Assembly (NCBI RefSeq): GCF_001975785.1
Contig: NZ_MSFI01000011.1
Span: 45,070-109,069 of the forward strand
Source: Domibacillus epiphyticus
Lineage (GTDB): Bacteria > Bacillota > Bacilli > Bacillales > Domibacillaceae
DNA: 64,000 nucleotides
Reading direction: 5' to 3'
The stretch's first letter is position 1; every line of letters starts with the position of its first letter. The notes beneath the pieces were generated by a model. The model was given only the letters and a program-made list of their open reading frames with translations. It ran no database searches and was not told the origin of the DNA. Of the stretch, positions 45,056 to 52,733 are shown piece after piece. The translations under genes and the position numbers were made by a program.

Positions 45056-45765
45056 TTTACCAGATCCTCCTTAAAGGTTAATTGGTTTAGTTCTTTTATT
45101 ACTTCATCATTACTCATTACATCTGCGTATTTTTGCTGCATATCAAATAAATTAATCGCATGCGAGGTAATCCCTCTGTCAAATACACATTCCTCGGGTA
45201 CAATGACTTTGTATTGAAAGGAAAAAGCATCAATTACAGTAGCACGGACACATCCGCTCGTTGTGCAGCCGGTCACGATTAAACTATCAACCCCTTTTCC
45301 AGTTAAATATGTTACAAGCGGGGTTCCGAAAAAGGCACTTGGCTTTTTCTTTGAAAGAACGACTTCTCCTTCGATCGGTTTTAGCTCTTCTACTACCCTT
45401 GTTCCTTTTTCACCTTCCAGCAGTTCCTGGTGGTTAAAAATACTGCCTTTAATCGCTACACGGTCATTATCAGACGTTTTGCTTCCTTCTATTATGGTGA
45501 AAAATACAGGTATTTTTTTCTCACGCGCTTTATGAAGCAATCGTTGAATATGGGGAATCGCCTTCCAGCTGGCTGGACCACAGCTTGTAGGATATTTTTT
45601 AATAGATTCCTCAATTGCCAAAGGTCCATCACCTGTAAACCCATATTGCACATCTACAATAACCAAAGCGGGACGTGTTCCTAAGCCGTAATTTATTCCC
45701 AAACCTGCGCTTGAATAAATCTCGGCATCTTTTTCATCCAAATATTTTTCCCATACGTTAGTCAT
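45052..45765 (-). CDS. Isochorismatase-family amidohydrolase (N-carbamoylsarcosine-amidase/maleamate-amidase-like)
   Basis: A 237-aa cysteine hydrolase. The triad is D38 (VIVDVQYGF), K141 (KKPSAFFGT) and C172 (TTSGCVRAT), with the usual cis-peptide before TTS. Relatives hydrolyse isochorismate, nicotinamide, N-carbamoylsarcosine or maleamate. In a pathway that starts with a molybdenum hydroxylase and a ring dioxygenase, an amide-bond or ring-opening product hydrolase is a sensible job and hints at a nitrogen-containing substrate. GGAGGGAAG precedes the ATG. Confidence 0.85.
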   Translation of the reverse strand: MTNVWEKYLDEKDAEIYSSAGLGINYGLGTRPALVIVDVQYGFTGDGPLAIEESIKKYPTSCGPASWKAIPHIQRLLHKAREKKIPVFFTIIEGSKTSDNDRVAIKGSIFNHQELLEGEKGTRVVEELKPIEGEVVLSKKKPSAFFGTPLVTYLTGKGVDSLIVTGCTTSGCVRATVIDAFSFQYKVIVPEECVFDRGITSHAINLFDMQQKYADVMSNDEVIKELNQLTFKEDLVK

Positions 45766-45777
45766 CCTCTTCCCTCC

Positions 45778-46146
45778 TTATCCGTAAGTGATGACTTTAT
45801 CATTGTCCGCAGTCAACTGTACTAAAACACTTGGCGAGCCAAGCTCAACCTTTTTTCCTTCTAACTCTTTATCCGTAATACCTCTTGCACCACACGATAC
45901 CTGTGATAATACAATCCGTCCTCCCCCCTCAATAATTTCATTAAAGGAGTTTCTTATTTCTGTTGCTGTTACGCCGACTCCTAATACAGAATCAAGGTAT
46001 TCATCTTTTATTAATTGAACAGAGCTTCCCGCTAAAAACATGGAAACCTCATGCCCGTCCTTTATGGCTGTTTTTGCGATTAAAAAAGCACGATCAGCTT
46101 GTGTAGGTGCTTCAGGTCCGTGTGTTAAGTGAATTAATAGTTTCAT
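45778..46146 (-). CDS. DsrE/DsrF-family protein
   Basis: A 122-aa DsrE-like protein: KLLIHLTHGPEAPTQADRAFLIAKTA at the start, then FLAGSSVQLIKDEYLD and the conserved Cys in LSQVSCGARGI. DsrE-fold proteins are sulfur relay or accessory factors of unknown role in aromatic clusters. It could help in sulfuration or handling of the molybdenum cofactor, but this is inference. First intact gene of the Rieske unit; AGGGGTGG before the ATG. Confidence 0.78.
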   Translation of the reverse strand: MKLLIHLTHGPEAPTQADRAFLIAKTAIKDGHEVSMFLAGSSVQLIKDEYLDSVLGVGVTATEIRNSFNEIIEGGGRIVLSQVSCGARGITDKELEGKKVELGSPSVLVQLTADNDKVITYG

Positions 46147-46240
46147 TTTTTACCACCCCTTGAATTTTTATATTATCCCTATAAGGTTCTTGCTTGTCAT
46201 CTCCCATATTCTTTATTCTGAGTCCCGGCTGTAATTTTAA

Positions 46241-46759
46241 TTATCTCTGCGATGGTCAATGGTGATTGGTTTTGACATTAAAGCTTTATGCCGAATCCCA
46301 TCTCCCGTAAATCACCACCTTTTATTTTTAATTGTGATTAGTTCAACTAAATAATGAATATTTGAATGTTCGTGTTGAAGAGTTTTTTTACTTTCTAGTT
46401 TTCGTGGAGTGAAGGCAGCTTGACCTGCCGTAATGATGATTGATTTGGAGAAATGTTTTTATGAATACGCTTTCTTTCTCTTTTTGGAACTCTTTAATTT
46501 GTCTTTCCAACAGCTATATCCTATTGATTGTCTTGCTCTTTTAACTGATTAAAGAGAGCTTGTGGTTTTTTTGAAACATCTGCATTATCAAAATATTTTT
46601 CCGTGTATAGGCAGCTAACTGTCCTCCGAGTTGTCCAAGGCTTTCAATTACTTTCACCTTCCCCCTTATCCCTTCAAAAATCCGGAGAAAATGCCAGCTG
46701 GACTGCACCAATTTTGTTATATCATAGACATTCTCTTCTTCCCTTGGAAAACATTCCAC
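46241..46759 (-). pseudogene. Decayed ferredoxin-NADP+ reductase (YumC type) fragment
   Basis: A 219-base open piece starting with GTG at 46759 (AAAGGAG 4 bases before) reads NVYDIT and then, after a frame change, [31 protein letters not shown]: the FAD-binding start of YumC-like reductases. Further down, in shifting frames, come HFSKSIIITAGQAAFTPRKLE, an IHYLVE-like piece and HRRD at 46241-46253. All of these align with the intact gene at 52734-53747. Several frameshifts, a missing stretch between residues 45 and 110, and loss of the C-terminal third make it nonfunctional. It probably was the electron donor of the Rieske enzyme next door. Confidence 0.8.
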
Positions 46760-46783
46760 AATTCTCCTTTAGAGAACTACCGA

Positions 46784-46799
46784 TAGTTAGTACTAACTA
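46784..46799. promoter_or_regulatory. Perfect palindrome TAGTTAGTACTAACTA, candidate TetR operator
   Basis: A 16-bp perfect palindrome lies between the end of tetR and the reductase pseudogene, 25 bases upstream of the latter's GTG. The size and place suit a TetR-family operator controlling the minus-strand unit that starts here. Confidence 0.5.
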
Positions 46800-46813
46800 A
46801 CACGTACGCAAAA

Positions 46814-47392
46814 TTATTCAGGTGTTAAATACTCCACAAAAATCATCACACTGCCTTTAATGATTTCATCTTCTGGAGTCTTCGTAATGATGTCCCCCGA
46901 AACAAAAGACCGCGATATAAAATGACCATAGCACATATATAAAAAATTCATTGCTTGAAGTTCATAGTTCGATTCAATAATAAGGTTCTTTTTTCTCATT
47001 TCTTCAAAATACTTTACTAATAATTCTTTTAACTGACGTGGATGCTTATTTACATGATCCAATAATCCTTTAACATTCTTCCCCTCTTGAATAGCGATCT
47101 TAATGACATTTTTATTTTTTTTCATTATGATGTGATACGTTTGTGCAATTAAGAGTAAGTCTTTGCCTAATTGCCATTGAATTTTTTGTTCAAAAAGTTC
47201 TTTCATTTGAAAACTGTAATAATATCTATCGATTGCCGCTTCAAGTATTTTCTTTTTGTTTCCAAAATGTCTGAAAAGGGTCATTTCACTAACTTGGGCA
47301 TTTTCAGCAATTGTTTTTGTAGTTGCCCCTTTATAGCCTTTCAACGCCATTAAATCAATTGCTTCTTTTAATATTTTGTCGTCTATAGTCAT
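46814..47392 (-). CDS. TetR/AcrR-family transcriptional regulator
   Basis: A 192-aa repressor. Helix-turn-helix: AIDLMALKGYKGATTKTIAENAQVSEMTLFRHFGNKKKILE, residues about 10-50 (seen by its T-x-x-I-A-x-x-A and F-x-x-F/K-K-x-x-L spacing). The C-terminal helical ligand domain has no recognised motif. It sits at the head of the Rieske unit, in the same direction, and a perfect palindrome lies just behind it. A role in sensing the substrate or its CoA ester is inferred from position alone. Confidence 0.85.
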   Translation of the reverse strand: MTIDDKILKEAIDLMALKGYKGATTKTIAENAQVSEMTLFRHFGNKKKILEAAIDRYYYSFQMKELFEQKIQWQLGKDLLLIAQTYHIIMKKNKNVIKIAIQEGKNVKGLLDHVNKHPRQLKELLVKYFEEMRKKNLIIESNYELQAMNFLYMCYGHFISRSFVSGDIITKTPEDEIIKGSVMIFVEYLTPE

Positions 47393-47731
47393 TGTTAATA
47401 CCTGCCTGTTTTAGTTGTTAGGTTCTAGACAGCGCTTCCATCTCTCCTGAATCATTAAATTTCAATCCAGCAACACCTATCCCCTTTTGAATACATTCAT
47501 GTTCAAAGATGAAAATACCTCGTTTGGGTTTTGTTTTATAATTTATTCAGATTTTTGCTTCTTAGAACTTGAGAGATTTAATTTTTATAAACTAAGTATA
47601 ACAATTTAAACTTTTTCTTCTCGTGTTTAGTGAGGTTTTCTTACACACTTTTTACTAAATTTTTTTAAGAGGTAATAACTGTCCCGTATTATCACATGAT
47701 AAAATGAACCAATCAAAAAAATCATAACGCG
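47393..47731. other. Intergenic region with a possible gene remnant and a palindrome
   Basis: A minus-strand frame from about 47546 to its stop at 47418-47420 reads like the end of a protein (FEHECIQKGIGVAGLKFN and then DSGEMEALSRT) with no start codon or ribosome binding site; it could be the 3' end of a deleted gene. At 47689-47702 TTATCACATGATAA is an inverted repeat around CA. No other gene is seen here. Confidence 0.3.
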
Positions 47732-47762
47732 AAAAGGCTGTCTAATTAATAGACAGCCTTTT
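47732..47762. terminator. Hairpin terminator after the second LIV unit
   Basis: AAAAGGCTGTCTA and TAGACAGCCTTTT form a perfect stem around ATTAA. It lies 60 bases past the stop of the 51-aa gene. T-run is short, so strength is uncertain. Confidence 0.65.
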
Positions 47763-47821
47763 GAAAACAACGTCCCAGTAGACAATGTTTACAGATTTTT
47801 TTGCAATGCGTACCCAGCTCT

Positions 47822-47977
47822 TTACATATTTTGTGCCCAATTTAATGTCTCATAGCCTGAACGAACAAAGTGCTTCATTGCGTCTTCAATAAATTTCTTG
47901 CAATCTTCTGGAGAGATTTCATCACCTTTGTTTGCTGAATAAGATTCATCTTTTAAATTTTTTACTTGTACGGCCAT
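47822..47977 (-). CDS. Small 51-aa protein, last gene of the second LIV operon
   Basis: A 51-residue reading frame starts with ATG at 47977 and ends with TAA at 47822-47824. A strong G-rich site (AGGGGGGGGA) stands about 9 bases before the ATG. The product is soluble and charged (MAVQVKNLKDES ... DEISPEDCKKFIEDAMKHFV ... NWAQNM), with one Cys, and its middle looks like a helix. I do not recognise it. It lies 40 bases after livF and 60 before a hairpin terminator, so it is probably co-transcribed with the transporter. Confidence 0.6.
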   Translation of the reverse strand: MAVQVKNLKDESYSANKGDEISPEDCKKFIEDAMKHFVRSGYETLNWAQNM

Positions 47978-48017
47978 GTTTAGGATCCCCCCCCTCACAC
48001 TTACTCAACATTCTTCA

Positions 48018-48710
48018 TCATGTACTTAATGCTAAATATTTATTTTTTATTTCATTGGTCATCTCTTCTTTAGAGCCGGTAAACACCACAGTTCCTTTGT
48101 TTAAAATATAAATATGGTCGGCAAGTTCAAGAGCCATCGAAAGATTTTGTTCTACGAGTAGCATGGTTAGCCCTTCTTCTTTCAATCGTTTTATAATGGC
48201 AATGACTTCATTTACCATTAATGGAGACAGTCCTTCTGAAGGCTCATCAAGCAGCAATACACTTGGATTGGTAAGCAATGCTCTTCCAATGGAAAGCATT
48301 TGCTGTTCTCCTCCGCTCAAGTTTCCACCCATCGATGTTTCTCGTTCTTTTAACCTTGGAAACATGTCATATATCTTTTCAAGGGTCCACCCGCCTTTTT
48401 TCTGTCTATGCGTCGTAAGTAGATTTTCTTTCACTGTTAAATTTGAAAAAATTCTTCTCCCCTGAGGAACAAGAGCTACTCCTGATTTGGACACTTGAAA
48501 GCTCGGCTTCATTTGAACTTCTTTATTTTGCAAAAGAATTTCTCCTTTTTTCGGAGGCACCATTCCCATAATCGAATGGATGGTTGTCGTTTTCCCCATT
48601 CCATTTCTCCCCAATAACACAGTGACTCTTCCTTTTTTGACGGTGAGGGAAACATCGTGAAGAATATGACTTTCTCCATAAAACGTATTTAGTTCTTTAA
48701 CTTGAAGCAC
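48018..48710 (-). CDS. ABC transporter ATPase, LivF type (second system)
   Basis: A 230-aa ATPase. Walker A LGRNGMGKTTT, signature LSGGEQQML, Walker B VLLLDEPSEGLSP. The start is GTG at 48710, 5 bases after GGGGGAGAG, overlapping livG by 14 bases. A longer frame to 48758 would begin inside livG. Partner of the livG below. Confidence 0.87.
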   Translation of the reverse strand: MLQVKELNTFYGESHILHDVSLTVKKGRVTVLLGRNGMGKTTTIHSIMGMVPPKKGEILLQNKEVQMKPSFQVSKSGVALVPQGRRIFSNLTVKENLLTTHRQKKGGWTLEKIYDMFPRLKERETSMGGNLSGGEQQMLSIGRALLTNPSVLLLDEPSEGLSPLMVNEVIAIIKRLKEEGLTMLLVEQNLSMALELADHIYILNKGTVVFTGSKEEMTNEIKNKYLALST

Positions 48711-49473
48711 TAAGACTCTCCCCCTGACCAATGTAGATGTCATTGACGCGCTTATCATTTCTCACTATTTGTGGATCCCCATCCACTAAAATCCCACCGT
48801 TATATAACACAATCATCCGGTCAGATAATCCAAAGACAACTTCAAGATCATGTTCAATAATCATGAGGGTTAACTCTTTTGGCAGAGTATGAAGTAAATT
48901 GACGATATAATTTGTTTCTGCCTGTGACATCCCCGCTGTCGGCTCATCTAGTAACAATACTTTTGGATCAGTTGCAATGCCGAGAAGAATTTCAATCTGC
49001 CTCTGCTCACCGTAAGATAGACTCTTCACGATTTTATGTGTTTGTTTTTCTAATCCCCACTTACTGAGAAGTTCTCTCGCTTTTTCAAATAATATCGAAT
49101 AATGCTTTTCAACACGCGGTTTAAACCAAACATTTCCAAGCCCCTCTTTTCTTTGAAGAACGAGCAGCAAATTGTCCAGAACCGTCAAATCAGTTAATAA
49201 ATTGTTTTTTTGAAACGTTCGAACAATACCTATGTTCGCTCTCTTATAATTGGGAAGGTTCGTAATGTTTTGTCCGCAGTAGTAGATCGTTCCTTTACTC
49301 GGGTCTAGGTCGCCGGCAAGCAAATTATAAAAAGTGGTTTTACCGGCACCATTCGGCCCGATAATGCCAATTCGCTCCCCTTTTTTAACATCAAATGTAA
49401 TATTCCTCAAGATTTCGAGTCCGCCAAAGCTCTTGCCAACACCTTCTACTTTTAAGATGGATTCTCTATTCAT
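48697..49473 (-). CDS. ABC transporter ATPase, LivG type (second system)
   Basis: A 258-aa ATPase. Walker A GPNGAGKTTFY, signature LSYGEQRQIE (a common LivG form), Walker B VLLLDEPTAGMSQ. GGAGG precedes the ATG. The LSYGEQ form differs from the LSAAE form of the first system's LivG, so the two carriers are not recent copies. Confidence 0.9.
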   Translation of the reverse strand: MNRESILKVEGVGKSFGGLEILRNITFDVKKGERIGIIGPNGAGKTTFYNLLAGDLDPSKGTIYYCGQNITNLPNYKRANIGIVRTFQKNNLLTDLTVLDNLLLVLQRKEGLGNVWFKPRVEKHYSILFEKARELLSKWGLEKQTHKIVKSLSYGEQRQIEILLGIATDPKVLLLDEPTAGMSQAETNYIVNLLHTLPKELTLMIIEHDLEVVFGLSDRMIVLYNGGILVDGDPQIVRNDKRVNDIYIGQGESLSASS

Positions 49474-49488
49474 TCCGCAGCCTCCATT

Positions 49489-50478
49489 TTACGCGTCTTT
49501 TTTATAGACCGCTTCCGGTTTACTTTCATTGTAAAGGGGCTTGCTTTTTGCTAAATTGTTAACGAGTGAGTTTCCTATTCCCACAATTCCTTTCGGGAAG
49601 AAAACAACAAAGAGAATAAAGATGACCCCGATAATGAGCATCCACATGTTCGTGTAAGAGCTGACAATTGTTTCAAGGATTACGATTAAACCCGCACCTA
49701 GCACGGGACCTGCCATTGTACCGGCACCACCAATAATGACCATAATCAAAACAGAGCCGGACATCGTCCAATAGACGTCACTTGGAGAAATAAACCCGTT
49801 AAAATTCGTATATAAGCTTCCAGCTACACCGCCGAGGGCTCCAGCGATAATAAACGAAGAATATTTGTATAGCGTTGTGTTGTAGCCCATGGATTTCATT
49901 CTCGTTTCATTTTCACGAATGCCAATCAGCACCTGGCCAAACGGAGACCGAACTAGAACGCTTAAGCCAGTAAAGACAGCCGCGAAGATGAGAAGAATAA
50001 GATAATAAAGAAAAACCGGATTTGAAAAATCCACTCCTCCCAATTGTGGAGATGGAATTCCTGATAATCCATTCGTTCCTCCGGTCAAATCTGTAGATTG
50101 ATGAATGAACGAATAAATCATTTGTGAAAAAGCAAGGGTTAACATTAAAAAGTAAAACCCGCTTACTTTCATGCAAAACATCCCTATGATGGAGGAGACA
50201 AGGATCGAAACCAGCAACGAAACAGGTAATGTCGCAATCAAATTAGGAGACAATTCTTTTGCGACAATACCGGATGCATATGCCCCTATTCCAAAAAACG
50301 CAGCGTGCCCGAGCGAAACAAGACCTGTGTAACCTACCAGAAGATTTAAACTTAAAGCAAAAATCCCCAAAATTAATATCTCAATTAATAAATTCAAGTG
50401 GAACAGAGAAAGAAAAAATGGTGAGAGTGCCATTAAAAGAAAAATGAATAGAAATTTTATTGAGTGATTCCCTTTCAT
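49489..50478 (-). CDS. ABC transporter permease, LivM type (second system)
   Basis: A 329-aa permease with about nine segments. Features: VGYTGLVSLGHAAFFGIGAYASG and the EAA loop IGIRENETRMKSMGYNTTLYK. TAATG overlap with livH. A Lys/Tyr-rich tail follows the last segment. Confidence 0.9.
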   Translation of the reverse strand: MKGNHSIKFLFIFLLMALSPFFLSLFHLNLLIEILILGIFALSLNLLVGYTGLVSLGHAAFFGIGAYASGIVAKELSPNLIATLPVSLLVSILVSSIIGMFCMKVSGFYFLMLTLAFSQMIYSFIHQSTDLTGGTNGLSGIPSPQLGGVDFSNPVFLYYLILLIFAAVFTGLSVLVRSPFGQVLIGIRENETRMKSMGYNTTLYKYSSFIIAGALGGVAGSLYTNFNGFISPSDVYWTMSGSVLIMVIIGGAGTMAGPVLGAGLIVILETIVSSYTNMWMLIIGVIFILFVVFFPKGIVGIGNSLVNNLAKSKPLYNESKPEAVYKKDA

Positions 50479-51344
50479 TAGGCCACCTTCTTTCCGAGCA
50501 ATCCATTTGGTTTTACGACCAGGATCACCGCCATAAGACCGAATACGAGAAATAAACTAAGTTCCGGCATTAAATATTTACTGAATGTTTCGACTAATCC
50601 AATTAAAATACTGGCTGCAAATGTTCCCGCGATGGATCCTAATCCTCCAATGACGAGCACAACCAAGGCAAGGATCAGAGTTTGGAACTCCATACTCGGA
50701 TAAAGCCCAAGTATGGGAGCTGCAATGACCCCGCCAAAACCAGCAAGAAAGCCGCCTATTATAAAAACAATGGTTAAAACTAGTTTAATATTTATGCCAA
50801 GAGCGCTGATCATTTCTTTATCACAAAGACCCGCTCGAATAATCGCACCCCACCGTGTTTTTTCTTGAATAAACCACAAAGCGGCTGCCAGCACCAAGCC
50901 TATTCCTATTACAACTAAGCGATACGTTGGAAAGTTCTGGTTAAAAAGGGTTGTCGTTCCCGATAAACTAGGAGGCAGCGCAACTGTCAAAACGTTCGAT
51001 CCCCAAACCATCGAGGCAAGATCATGGAATACGTATGCTAAGCCAAATGTAAGCAGGACTTGCGACAGATGGCCAAGATGGTAAGTCAATCTTAGCAATG
51101 TGGTTTCTATTAACAATGATAACAAAGCGACGGCAATTGGAGCGATGATCAGGGCAATCCAGAAATTCTCTGTTGAGTTTACCGTCACCGAATAAGCGAT
51201 ATATGCACCAATCATATAAAGGGATCCATGTGCAAGGTTTAAAACGCCAAGAATACCAAACACAAGGGCCAGACCGCATGTAATAACGAAAAGCAAAAGT
51301 CCATAGGAGACTCCATTCACTAATTGAGCACCAATGATGTCCAT
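50478..51344 (-). CDS. ABC transporter permease, LivH type (second system)
   Basis: A 288-aa permease. Features: VFGILGVLNLAHGSLYMIGAYIAY and the EAA loop AGLCDKEMISALGINIK. GGAGGTGC precedes the ATG. Third gene from the start of the transporter operon. Confidence 0.9.
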   Translation of the reverse strand: MDIIGAQLVNGVSYGLLLFVITCGLALVFGILGVLNLAHGSLYMIGAYIAYSVTVNSTENFWIALIIAPIAVALLSLLIETTLLRLTYHLGHLSQVLLTFGLAYVFHDLASMVWGSNVLTVALPPSLSGTTTLFNQNFPTYRLVVIGIGLVLAAALWFIQEKTRWGAIIRAGLCDKEMISALGINIKLVLTIVFIIGGFLAGFGGVIAAPILGLYPSMEFQTLILALVVLVIGGLGSIAGTFAASILIGLVETFSKYLMPELSLFLVFGLMAVILVVKPNGLLGKKVA

Positions 51345-51364
51345 TAATGCACCTCCATTGCTAG

Positions 51365-52582
51365 TTATTTTCCTGGATCTTTTACCTGTTTTACTGTACC
51401 AATCACTTCGTTTTCCGATTTCCCGTCAACAAGTTTTGCCTTTGTAATGTACATATCTTGAATGACGTGATGTGTTTCTTTGTCAAATTTGAACTCGCCG
51501 CGCGGACTTTGAAAGTTAACTTCCGAGAAAGCGTCCACGACTTTCTTCGAATCCGATACATCGCCTTTTAAGCTTTTAACTGCTTCGGCAATAATGCGTG
51601 CTGCATCATATCCCTCTAGTGATTCAAGTGTTGGGCGCTCGCCATATTTTTTTTCATAAGCTGTAACAAACTTTTTATTTTCGTCAGTTTGCAAGTTATA
51701 ATCCCAGAATGTGGCTGCAAGAGTTCCCTCTGATGCATTTCCTTGAGACGCCCGGAGATCTTCAGAAACAAGCCATCCTGAACCGATTAATGGCATTTTT
51801 TCTTTCACGCCATATTGTTCATATTGTTGAACAAACCGTACGGCATCACTTCCTGCAAAAAAGGCATAAACAGCATCCGCATCAGAGCCGCTAATCGTTG
51901 TTAAGTAGGAAGAATAGTCATTATTTTCAAGCGGAGGATATACTTCTCCTGCAATCTTTCCACCAGCAGCGGTGTACGCTTCTTTAAACGCAGCCGACAC
52001 TTCTTTTCCAAAGGCATAATCTGCCGCTGTCAAATAGATTTTCTTCCCTACATTTTCATACGCCCATTCACCCATAGAGTTTCCAATTTGCCAGGAACTG
52101 AAAGACGAGCGCCAAATATAATCGCTGCGTTTGCTTCTCGTTAAGTCATTCCCACCCGCATGTGATACAAGAAATGGCATCCTTTTGCTGTCGACTTCAT
52201 CTCGAATGGCATATGCAACAGCTGTACTGACAGTCCCTGTTAAAATATCAATATTATCTTGTTCTATTAGTTTTCTTGTTTTTCGAAGAGATACTTGTGG
52301 ATCTGCTTCTGAATCTTCATTAATGATTTCAATTTTCTTTCCTTCTACTTCCCAATTAATCTCTTCAAAATAAAGCTCCATGCCCCGATTTAAGTTCTTG
52401 CCAAGGGAAGCATATACTCCCGAGTTTGGTAATAGAGCGCCGATTTTGATCGATTCATTTCCACCACTGCTTGATTCAGTCTTCTCATTCGTACCCGATG
52501 TCGATTGAATGGCACTATTTCCACAAGCACCCAGAAACAATAAACATGCCGTGATCAGCGTGATTAGAACGTTTTTATTCAA
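51365..52582 (-). CDS. ABC transporter substrate-binding lipoprotein, LIV type (second system)
   Basis: A 405-aa type I binding lipoprotein. Lipobox FLGAC with Cys at residue 20. The body opens IKIGALLPNSGVYASLGKNL; the ABC carrier genes follow directly. A cre box lies about 36 bases upstream, so carbon control by CcpA is expected. Given the adjacent aromatic acyl-CoA pathway, an aromatic carboxylate such as phenylacetate or benzoate is a sensible ligand, but amino acids cannot be excluded. Confidence 0.88.
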   Translation of the reverse strand: MNKNVLITLITACLLFLGACGNSAIQSTSGTNEKTESSSGGNESIKIGALLPNSGVYASLGKNLNRGMELYFEEINWEVEGKKIEIINEDSEADPQVSLRKTRKLIEQDNIDILTGTVSTAVAYAIRDEVDSKRMPFLVSHAGGNDLTRSKRSDYIWRSSFSSWQIGNSMGEWAYENVGKKIYLTAADYAFGKEVSAAFKEAYTAAGGKIAGEVYPPLENNDYSSYLTTISGSDADAVYAFFAGSDAVRFVQQYEQYGVKEKMPLIGSGWLVSEDLRASQGNASEGTLAATFWDYNLQTDENKKFVTAYEKKYGERPTLESLEGYDAARIIAEAVKSLKGDVSDSKKVVDAFSEVNFQSPRGEFKFDKETHHVIQDMYITKAKLVDGKSENEVIGTVKQVKDPGK

Positions 52583-52617
52583 TATCTTTCACCCCATCAT
52601 AGTTATTTTCACCCTAT

Positions 52618-52631
52618 TGCAAACGCTTTCA
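52618..52631 (-). promoter_or_regulatory. Catabolite-responsive element (cre)
   Basis: TGAAAGCGTTTGCA on the minus strand matches the consensus TGNAANCGNNNNCA at every fixed position. It sits 36-49 bases upstream of the binding protein start, where CcpA binding would block transcription in the presence of preferred sugars. Confidence 0.7.
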
Positions 52632-52733
52632 ACAAGATCCTTAAAACATACCCTTTTCACTTTAATAATGTGAGAGGTTCTAGAACACTTCTTCCTTCCC
52701 ATTTACAATTCATTAAAGGGACTAAAAGCGATT

